Assembly (NCBI GenBank): GCA_021817875.1
Contig: JAKAFQ010000175.1
Span: 1 to 7,933, forward strand
Origin: Pseudomonadota bacterium
Lineage (GTDB): Bacteria > Pseudomonadota > Gammaproteobacteria > Steroidobacterales > Steroidobacteraceae
DNA length: 7,933 nucleotides
Direction of reading: 5' to 3'
Shown here: piece after piece, positions 1-7,300 of the stretch
Layout: each line of letters opens with the position of its first letter
Numbering within the stretch: position 1 is the stretch's first letter
Translations under genes and position numbers: made by a program
The notes under the pieces: model-generated
The model's input: the letters and a program-made list of their open reading frames with translations, nothing else
Databases searched by the model: none
What the model was told of the DNA's origin: nothing

Positions 1-3000
1 CGTGCCTCGAAGATTTCTCGCGCGGCGGTAAAGGCGCGGGCGATCTGCGCCGGCTCGGCGCCGGTATCCTCCTGTGCGCGCAGCACGAAGATCGGCCCCA
101 TGCGGTTGATCAGGCTGTTGGCGATGGCCGTGGCGATGATCTGCCGTCGCAACCGGTGCCTGCCGATGGCCTGGGCGAATCGCCTGCGCACCGGCGCGGG
201 GAAATAGCGCTCCAGTTCACTCGAGAGGTACGGGTCTTCGGGCACGTCCGAATCGAGCAGGTGGTTGTTGAGCCAGATCTTGCCGTAGGAGAGCAGGATG
301 GCGAGTTCCGGGCGGGTGAAGCCGGCACCGCTCTTGCGCCGCTCGGCGATCTGCGCCTCGCTCGGCAGGAACTCGAGCGCGCGATTGAGGCCGCCGGTAC
401 GCTCGAGCAGGCCGATCAGATGCTGGAATTCCGCGAGCCGCGAGCTCGCCTGCTGCTCGAGAGTGCTGAGCGCCTGCCCCTGAAGATAATTGTTGCGCAG
501 CACCAGCTCGCACACCTCGCCGGACATGCGTGCGAGCAGCCGGTTGCGCTCGGCCGTGGAGATCCTGCCGGAGTGAACCAGAGGATTGAGCAGGATCTTC
601 AGGTTCACCTCGACGTCCGAAGTGTTGACGCCCGCGGAGTTGTCGATGAAATCCGTGTTGAGCCGGCCACCCGCGAGGGCGTATTCGACGCGCCCCCGCT
701 GGGTGAAGCCGAGGTTGCCGCCCTCGCCGACCACCTTGGCGCGCAGCTCGGCGCCGTTGACGCGCAGCAGGTCGTTCGCGCGGTCACCGACTTCGGCGTT
801 CGATTCGCGGCTCGATTTGACGTAGGTGCCGATGCCGCCGTTCCAGAGCAGATCCACCGGCATGCGCAGGATCGCGCGGACGATGTCAGTGGGCGCGGCG
901 GCGGGCGCATCCAACCCCAGAAGCGCACGCGCCTCGGCGGACAGCGGCACTGATTTGGCGGAGCGTGGGAACACCCCGCCTCCCTTGGATATGCGGCCGC
1001 GGTCGTAATCGTCCCAGCTCGATCTGGCCAGCGCGAACAGGCGCTGCCGCTCGGCGAAGCTGACCGCCGGATCGGGCCGCGGATCGAGAAAGATGTGTCG
1101 ATGGTCGAAGGCGGCCTGCAGCAGGATGTGGCGGGAAAGCAGCATGCCGTTGCCGAACACATCACCGGACATGTCGCCGATGCCTGCGACGGTGAATGCG
1201 CTCTTCTGGATGTCGACGCCGATCTCGCGGAAATGCCGCTTCACGCACTCCCAGGCGCCGCGGGCCGTGATGCCGAGACCCTTGTGGTCGTAGCCGGCCG
1301 AGCCTCCGGAGGCGAACGCGTCGCCGAGCCAGAAGCCGTACTCGGCCGAAAGCGCGTTGGCGATGTCGGAAAAGCTCGCCGTGCCCTTGTCGGCCGCGAC
1401 CACCAGGTAAGGGTCGTCGCCGTCGTGACGCACCACCTGCGGCGGTGGCGCGATGCGACCCGCGACGATGTTGTCCGTGAGGTCGAGCAGGCCCCGGATG
1501 AAAGTCTTGTAGCAGGCGATGACCTCGGCCTGCAGTTCGTCCCGGCTGCCCTGGGGCAGCTGTTTGGGTACGAAGCCCCCCTTGGCGCCGACGGGCACGA
1601 TCAGCGTGTTCTTCACGTTCTGGGCCTTCATCAGACCCAGGACCTCGGTGCGGAAGTCCTCGCGCCGGTCGGACCAGCGGATGCCGCCGCGGGCCACATC
1701 CCCCATGCGCAGGTGCACGCCTTCGACCCGCGGGCTGTACACGAAGATCTCGTGCCTGGGCCGCGGCAACGGCAGCTCGGGGATACCCGTGGGATCGAAC
1801 TTCAGGGACAGATAGGGCAGTGGAGCGCCGCTGCCATCGCGGCGGTAGAAATTCGTCCGTTGCGTCGCCTGGACGAGTCCAAGGTACGCACGCAGGATGC
1901 GGTCTTCGTCCAGGCTCGTGACCGCATCGAGTGTCGAGCGGATCTGGGTGACGAGCTGCGCGCTGGCCCGCTCGGCCGCGTGACCCGCATGCGCCTGTGC
2001 CGGGTCGAACCGCGCCTCGAACAGGCGGACCAGGGCGCCCGCGATCGGCGCATGGGCCGCCAGCGTCCGCTCCATGTACGCCTGGCTGAAAGGCACTCCC
2101 GTCTGCAACAGATAACGGCAGTACGCCCGCAGCACGAGGATCTGCCGGGCGGAAAGGTCGGCGCCGAACAACAGGCGGTTGAATCCGTCGTTTTCCGCCT
2201 CGCCGCTCCAGCCGGCGGTGAGCGCCTCCTTGAAGCGCGCTTCGATGCGCGGGATGTCGATTGCGCGGCCTTCGCGGTGCTCGAGCTCGAAGTCCTGGAT
2301 CCAGGCGGCACCGCCTCCGGGCCACGCGAGCTCGTAGGGCCGTTCGGCGATCACCCGCAGGCCGAAATTCTCGAGCATGGGCAGCAGGTCCGATATCGGC
2401 ACCGGCTCACCCCGTTTCACGATCTTCAGGTGCAGGCCGGCCGGGCCCTGAGCGCAGGACCGGTGCAGGCTGAGACGGCGCGTCTGCGGCTGCGCGGCCA
2501 GTTTTTCCAGATCTTCGATATCGTGCGGCGCTTCGGCAGGCGTGACATCTTCCTCGTAAGCGAGCGGGAAGACGTGCCGGTACCGGTTCAGCAGCGCAAG
2601 TCCCGCCGCTTCTCCGTCCCGCCTCACCAGCACCTCGCGCAGACGATCGGTCCACGTCAGGGTTGCCTGCCCGATGCGCTGCTCGAGCGAGGCGAACTCC
2701 ACCGTGTGCCGCTCGGTCGGCTCGGTCCGCACCACCACGTGCACCCGTGCATGGCTGGAGCCGGAGATCTGTACCTGACTCTCGACCGATTTGCCCGCGA
2801 AGCCTGCCAGCACGATCTGCTCGATGCGCTGGCGCACGTCGGTGTTGTAGCGGTCACGGGGCACGTAGATCAGACAGGAATAGAACCGATGATAGGGATC
2901 GCGCCGGACCAGCAGGCGCACGGTGCGCCGCTCGTACAGGTTGACGATTCCGCGGCAGATGCGGATCAGGTCCGAGGTGCTCGCCTGGAACAGCTCGTCG

Positions 3001-4169
3001 CGCGGATAGGTCTCGAGCACATTGAGAACCGCCTTGCCGTCGTGGCTCTGCGGGTCGAGACCGAAATACTGGATGACGCGCTCGACTTTCAGGCGCAGCA
3101 CCGGGATGTCGCGCGGACTGAGATGGTAGGCCGTCGAGGTCCACAGGCCGAGGAAGCGGTGCTCGCCCTCGACCTCGCCGTTCGCATCGAATCTCTTCAG
3201 TCCCACGTAGTCGAGGTACTCGGCCCGGTGGACGGTCGCGATGGAGTTGGCCTTGGTGAGAATCAGGAGCTGGCGCTCGCGCGCCTGCGCGCGGATGTCG
3301 TCCTTGAGCACGGTCACGCCGGGGCGTCCGGCGTCACTGGCACGCAGGATGCCGAGCCCGGTGCGCGGCTGGGATTTCAGCAGATCCTGGCGGGCGCCGC
3401 GCTCGAGCCGGTATTGCCGGTAGCCGAGGAAGACGAAATTGCGCTGCTCCATCCATTCGAGCAGCTGGCGCGCCTCGCTGATCTCCTCCACCGGCAGCGG
3501 TGGCGGGGCGCGCTCCAGGTCGGCCACGATGGCGCGGACCCGCTCGCGCATCTGTCCCCAGTCGTCCACCACGGCACGCACGTCGGCGAGCGTGGCCTCG
3601 ATCCGGCGGCCCAGCCGCTCGAGCGATTCCGGGTCGCTCTGCCGGTCGATCTCGTACATCTCCCAGGATTCGGCCCGATGCGGCTGCGTGCCGTTGGCGC
3701 CGAAGCCGCCGAGCCGCCCTCGGCCGTCGCGGCGCACTTCGAGCACCGGGTGCACGAGCAGATGAACGGCGAGCCCTGCGCGGTCGAACACCAACCCGAC
3801 GGAGTCAACGAGAAACGGACGATCATCCGTGACGATCTGCACGACCGTGTGCGGCGATTCGAAGCCGTCACGGCCGGGGTCGGGATTGAAGATGCGCACC
3901 CGGGTCTCACCGGCCGCTCGGCGTGCGCCGAGTTCGAGGTGACACCGGGCTGCGTGGGCGAGCGCCGCGGGCGCGCGGGACGCGAGGTCCTCTTCGGCTA
4001 CCCCACGGAAATAGCTCCGCAGGAAGCCCTGGCGCAGCTCAGGCGGTGCGCGGCCCGTCTTGCCGTGCGGCACGCGGATGCGTGCGATGCGGTCGATGAG
4101 CGCGAGGCGCGCGGCAGGAATGCCGTGCAGGAGCCGGTTCTCGCCGGCCGAGGAGGCTGGAGCATGCAT
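1..4169 (-). CDS. gdhB: NAD-specific glutamate dehydrogenase, large (~180 kDa) class; 3' end outside window
   Basis: Catalyses oxidative deamination of glutamate to 2-oxoglutarate and ammonia with NAD+, a cytoplasmic, mainly catabolic reaction feeding the TCA cycle. I read 1389 codons in one frame without a stop; the family is about 1600 residues, so roughly the last 200 are missing. The N-terminal half is the regulatory region of this class (ACT-like/PAS-like domains in known members), with TDDRPFLVDS at 114-123 and RNFVFLGYRQY at about 243-253. The catalytic domain has GGIRWSDRREDFRTEV from 828, QNVKN and then GAKGGF at 861-866 (K863 is the probable catalytic lysine), the dinucleotide-binding GIGDMSGDVFGNG from 996, SKGGGVFPRSAKS, GGIGTYVKSS, GEGGNLG and DNSAGVNTSDVEVN from 1176. 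The C-terminal helical region begins before the edge. ATG 4169 is the first ATG after an in-frame TAA at 4184-4182, with only a TTG between. No clear Shine-Dalgarno is visible. Divergent from hrpA. The family is certain; the symbol follows Pseudomonas usage. Confidence 0.97.
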   Translation of the reverse strand, partial: MHAPASSAGENRLLHGIPAARLALIDRIARIRVPHGKTGRAPPELRQGFLRSYFRGVAEEDLASRAPAALAHAARCHLELGARRAAGETRVRIFNPDPGRDGFESPHTVVQIVTDDRPFLVDSVGLVFDRAGLAVHLLVHPVLEVRRDGRGRLGGFGANGTQPHRAESWEMYEIDRQSDPESLERLGRRIEATLADVRAVVDDWGQMRERVRAIVADLERAPPPLPVEEISEARQLLEWMEQRNFVFLGYRQYRLERGARQDLLKSQPRTGLGILRASDAGRPGVTVLKDDIRAQARERQLLILTKANSIATVHRAEYLDYVGLKRFDANGEVEGEHRFLGLWTSTAYHLSPRDIPVLRLKVERVIQYFGLDPQSHDGKAVLNVLETYPRDELFQASTSDLIRICRGIVNLYERRTVRLLVRRDPYHRFYSCLIYVPRDRYNTDVRQRIEQIVLAGFAGKSVESQVQISGSSHARVHVVVRTEPTERHTVEFASLEQRIGQATLTWTDRLREVLVRRDGEAAGLALLNRYRHVFPLAYEEDVTPAEAPHDIEDLEKLAAQPQTRRLSLHRSCAQGPAGLHLKIVKRGEPVPISDLLPMLENFGLRVIAERPYELAWPGGGAAWIQDFELEHREGRAIDIPRIEARFKEALTAGWSGEAENDGFNRLLFGADLSARQILVLRAYCRYLLQTGVPFSQAYMERTLAAHAPIAGALVRLFEARFDPAQAHAGHAAERASAQLVTQIRSTLDAVTSLDEDRILRAYLGLVQATQRTNFYRRDGSGAPLPYLSLKFDPTGIPELPLPRPRHEIFVYSPRVEGVHLRMGDVARGGIRWSDRREDFRTEVLGLMKAQNVKNTLIVPVGAKGGFVPKQLPQGSRDELQAEVIACYKTFIRGLLDLTDNIVAGRIAPPPQVVRHDGDDPYLVVAADKGTASFSDIANALSAEYGFWLGDAFASGGSAGYDHKGLGITARGAWECVKRHFREIGVDIQKSAFTVAGIGDMSGDVFGNGMLLSRHILLQAAFDHRHIFLDPRPDPAVSFAERQRLFALARSSWDDYDRGRISKGGGVFPRSAKSVPLSAEARALLGLDAPAAAPTDIVRAILRMPVDLLWNGGIGTYVKSSRESNAEVGDRANDLLRVNGAELRAKVVGEGGNLGFTQRGRVEYALAGGRLNTDFIDNSAGVNTSDVEVNLKILLNPLVHSGRISTAERNRLLARMSGEVCELVLRNNYLQGQALSTLEQQASSRLAEFQHLIGLLERTGGLNRALEFLPSEAQIAERRKSGAGFTRPELAILLSYGKIWLNNHLLDSDVPEDPYLSSELERYFPAPVRRRFAQAIGRHRLRRQIIATAIANSLINRMGPIFVLRAQEDTGAEPAQIARAFTAAREIFEA

Positions 4170-4180
4170 GGTGGCGCGCA

Positions 4181-4186
4181 ATTATA
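4181..4186 (-). promoter_or_regulatory. Candidate -10 box (TATAAT) of the glutamate dehydrogenase promoter
   Basis: Reading the minus strand, a perfect TATAAT lies at 4186-4181, with 11 bp between it and ATG 4169. It is the only AT-rich stretch in a very GC-rich intergenic region. At the usual -35 spacing (16-18 bp) the sequence is GC-rich and unlike TTGACA, and there is no TG extension, so it may need an activator. Transcription starting about 7 bp downstream would leave a 5' leader of only about 5 nt, which agrees with the lack of a Shine-Dalgarno sequence. The promoter role is an inference. Confidence 0.5.
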
Positions 4187-4206
4187 TACGCCTGGACTGT
4201 CCGGGG

Positions 4207-4220
4207 CCGCGCCGGCGCGG
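4207..4220. repeat. Perfect 14-bp palindrome, possible operator
   Basis: CCGCGCCGGCGCGG is a perfect palindrome of two 7-bp arms with no spacer. It overlaps or abuts the position where the -35 element of the dehydrogenase promoter should lie (about 4203-4210). That is where a dimeric regulator would block or replace sigma contact. Its composition is all G/C in a GC-rich region, so chance is a real alternative. Confidence 0.4.
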
Positions 4221-4223
4221 GTC

Positions 4224-4237
4224 GTTGCACGCGCAAC
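4224..4237. repeat. Short inverted repeat (5-bp arms, 4-nt loop)
   Basis: GTTGC at 4224-4228 and GCAAC at 4233-4237 flank the loop ACGC. The stem is short and no T-run follows, so it is not a terminator. It lies between the other two inverted repeats in the divergent region and may be a weak binding site or chance. Confidence 0.25.
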
Positions 4238-4246
4238 CGCGCGCCG

Positions 4247-4265
4247 CGCCGCGACGATCGCGGCG
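4247..4265. repeat. Perfect 8-bp inverted repeat with 3-nt loop
   Basis: CGCCGCGA at 4247-4254 and TCGCGGCG at 4258-4265 are exact reverse complements around the loop CGA. The element lies about 14 bp upstream of the candidate hrpA -35 box, where an activator or repressor dimer could bind. No T-run follows on either strand, so a rho-independent terminator is unlikely. An operator role is inferred only from symmetry and position. Confidence 0.4.
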
Positions 4266-4278
4266 GCTTGCGCTCGGC

Positions 4279-4306
4279 TTGCCGTCGACGCGCGGTGCTT
4301 TATGCT
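4279..4306 (+). promoter_or_regulatory. Candidate sigma70-type promoter of hrpA
   Basis: TTGCCG at 4279-4284 (4 of 6 matches to TTGACA) is followed after 16 bp by TATGCT at 4301-4306 (4 of 6 matches to TATAAT). The predicted transcription start, about 7 bp downstream, falls on or next to ATG 4314, so the transcript would be leaderless or nearly so. If this promoter is real, ATG 4302 lies inside the -10 box and cannot be the start. The match is moderate and could be chance. Confidence 0.35.
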
Positions 4307-4313
4307 GCAGGCA

Positions 4314-7300
4314 ATGGAGGCCCGTAGCCGCGCACCGCGCAATGTCACACCCGCCGTGCCGATCCGGCTCGAGTACGATCCGGCGCTGCCGATCAGCGCC
4401 CACCGGCAGGAGATCCTCGAGGCGATCGCGCGCCATGCGGTGATCGTGGTATGCGGCGCGACCGGGTCGGGAAAGTCCACCCAACTGCCGAAACTGTGTC
4501 TTTCGGCCGGTCGCGGCACCCTGGGCCTGATCGGCCATACCCAGCCGCGGCGCATCGCCGCACGCGCGCTCGCCATGCGCCTTGCCGAGGAAACCGGCAC
4601 CAGCGTCGGTGGGGCGGTGGGTTACCAGGTGCGTTTCACGGACCGCACCGGACCCGATTGCCGCGTGAAGCTGATGACCGACGGCATCCTGCTCAAGGAG
4701 CTGGAAGGCGACCGGGAGCTGCGTCGCTACGACACGCTGATCATCGACGAGGCGCACGAGCGCAGCCTCAACATCGATCTGCTGCTGGGTGTTCTGAAGG
4801 GCCTGCTGCCGCGCCGCCCCGATCTGAAGCTCATCGTGACCTCGGCGACCATCGATCCGGGCAGGTTCGCCGAGTTCTTCGGCGGCGCGCCGGTGATCGA
4901 AGTCTCCGGCCGCGGCTTTCCGATCGAGGTGCGCTATCGCCCGCTGGTGGCAGAAGACGAAGACGCCGCGGAGCTGTCGCTGCCCGAGGGTGTCGTGGCG
5001 GCCGTGCGCGAGCTCGATGCCGGCCGCCGCCTCGATACCCTGGTGTTTCTTCCCGGGGAGAAACATATCCGCGAGGCCGCTGACGCCCTGGCCAGGGCCG
5101 GACTGCCGGATACCGAGATCCTGCCGCTCTATGCGCGGCTGTCCGCCGCCGAGCAGGCGCGGATCTTCCACGGACACACGCGGCGGCGTGTGATCCTCTC
5201 GACCAATGTCGCCGAAACATCCCTCACCGTGCCGGGCATCCGTCAGGTCATCGATTCGGGGCTCGCCCGCATCAGCCGCTACAGCGCGCGCGGCAAGGTG
5301 CAGCGGCTGCACATCGAGCGCATCTCCAAGGCGAGCGCGGACCAGCGCCGGGGTCGCTGCGGCCGCGAAGCCGAAGGCATCTGCCTCCGTCTGTACTCCG
5401 AGGAGGACTTCAACGCCCGCGAAGCGTACACCGCGCCGGAAGTGCTGCGCACCCACCTCGCGAGCGTGATCCTGCGCATGGCGGCGCTCGAACTCGCACC
5501 GCCCGAGCGCTTCCCGTTCCTCGACCCGCCGGATACGCGGCTGATCAACGACGGGGTCCGGCTGCTCGAGGAACTGCAGGCAATGAACGGACGGCAGGTG
5601 ACGGATCTCGGGCGCAAGATCGCCGCCGTGCCGCTCGATCCGCGGCTCGGGCGGATGCTGCTGGCGGCCTCCCGCCTGGGATGCCTTGCGGAGATGCTGA
5701 TCATCGCCGCGTTTCTCGAGGCGCAGGATCCGCGCGAGCGGCCAGCCGAGATGCAACAGCAGGCCGATCAGAAGCATGGCCTGTTCGCGGATGCGCGCTC
5801 CGATTTCCTCACGGTGCTCAATCTCTGGAGGGCGTTCGGCGAACAGGCCGCGGCTGTCTCGGGCAACCAGCTGCGCAAGTGGTGCCGCGAGCATTTTCTG
5901 TCGTTTCTGCGCATGCGCGAGTGGCAGGACCTGCACGCGCAGCTCTCGCTGAGCGCCCGGGAGCTCGATCTGCGGCCGAATCAACTGCCGGCGGCGTACG
6001 CGCCGCTGCACCAGGCCATCCTCACCGGGTTTCTCGGTTCCATCGGCAGCCTCAATGAGCGGCGCGAGTACGAGGGTCCGCGCGCCCTGCGTTTCGTGAT
6101 CGCGCCGGGCACGCCGCTCGCCGCCAGACCGCCCAAATGGGTCGTTGCGGGAAGTCTCCTCGAAACGACACGGGTCTACGCGCGCATGGTGGCGGCGGTC
6201 GAGCCGGCCTGGATCGAGCGCGCGGCGGCGCATCTTCTGAAACACCACTACAGTGAGCCGCACTGGGTCGAGCGCCGCGGGTTCGTGGGCGCGTTCGAGA
6301 GCATATCGCTCTATGGGCTGACGCTGGCGTCGCGGCGGCGGGTCGATTACGGCCGGGTCGCCCCGAAGGAGGCGCGGGAGATCTTCATCCGCGAGGCGCT
6401 GATCGATCCGGAGCAGGGACCGCCCCGGCAGGTGGTGCGGGCGGCGTTTCTGCAGGCCAACCGTGCGCTGCGCCGGCAGGTCGAGCAGCTCGAAGCGAAG
6501 ATCCGCCGTCGCGACATCCTCGCCGGCGAGCAGCGCCAGCTCGAGTTCTACGCCGCGAGAATCCCCGAGACGGTGAGCTCGGTGACGGCTTTCAACCGCT
6601 GGCGTCTCGAGGCGGAACGGCGCGAGCCGAAAGTCCTGTACCTGTCGCGGGCCGATTTGATGCTGCGCGAGGTGACTGAAATCGACGAGCACCGATTCCC
6701 CGAGACGCTCACCGTCGGCGGCAACCGACTGCCGCTGTGCTACCGCTTCGAACCGGCGGAGCCCGATGACGGGGTCACGCTCGAGGTGCCCGACCTGTTG
6801 CTCGAAGCGCTCGATCCGGATCGATTGGCGTGGCTGGTGCCGGGCTGGCGGCTGGAGAAAATCATTGCGGTGCTGCGTGAGTTGCCGAAAAGCCAGCGCA
6901 AGCTCCTGGTGCCGGTCCCGGAACACGCGCGTCAGGCCCTCGAGGAGCTCGGTGCGGCCGGCGAAGACGCTCTGCCGGGGTTTTACGCGGCACTGGCGCA
7001 GTGGGTCTCAAGGCGCACCGGGATCCAGGTGGACGCGGCGCAGCTCGCGGCGCTGCCTCTGCCGGCTCATCTGACCCTGAACATCCGGGTGGTCGACGCG
7101 CAGAACAACGTGGTGGCCGAGGGCCGGGACGTCACGGCACTCAGACGGAAGCTGCGCTCATTGCCCGTTGCGCCCGCGATCCGCGCAGGCCAGTCCGCGG
7201 CGAACGCGACGGTGCATCGCATTTGGGATTTCGGCGAGCTGCCTGTGGCGCGGGAAGTGCACAGAAGCGCTCTGCGGCTGACCGTCCACCCGACCCTCGA

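Larger units (their letters stand above)
4170..4313. other. Divergent intergenic region between gdhB and hrpA
   Basis: These 144 bp separate the two divergent start codons and should hold the promoters of both genes. Most of the region is extremely GC-rich. The exception is a short AT island, AATTATATA, at 4180-4188 beside the dehydrogenase start. I see three inverted repeats (4207-4220, 4224-4237, 4247-4265) between the two candidate promoters. I found no RNA gene, no terminator with a T-run and no convincing small gene. The hrpA frame is open across the whole region, and if the first in-frame ATG (4164) were used the region would be coding. Confidence 0.85.

Noticed and set aside
156..953. 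A 265-codon plus-strand open frame
   Set aside because: It is antisense to the conserved C-terminal part of the dehydrogenase catalytic region (GGIGTY, GEGGNLG, DNSAGV). It has no recognisable domain and no separate upstream signals.
1162..2325. A 387-codon minus-strand open frame
   Set aside because: It lies inside the dehydrogenase gene on the same strand but in another frame, is very Arg/Gly/Pro-rich, and the gdhB frame across it contains the catalytic motifs.
4247..4265. Reading the 8-bp stem-loop as a rho-independent terminator
   Set aside because: No T-run follows on either strand, and the element sits between divergent promoters, where no transcript needs to end.
4060..4443. A 127-codon plus-strand open frame crossing the intergenic region
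   Set aside because: It overlaps the 5' ends of both real genes in other frames and encodes an Arg-rich, motif-free product.
3998..4600. A 200-codon minus-strand open frame spanning the intergenic region
   Set aside because: It runs antisense through the start of hrpA and then out of frame through the start of gdhB. The product is an Ala/Arg/Ser-rich low-complexity sequence without recognisable motifs.
4182..6926. A 914-codon open frame on the minus strand, opposite hrpA
   Set aside because: It is exactly antisense to the well-supported hrpA frame. Its product is rich in Arg, His, Gln, Asp and Leu, with no motif I recognise, as expected when the complement of a G/C-ending codon gene is read. 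Its length comes from the scarcity of stops in high-GC DNA.
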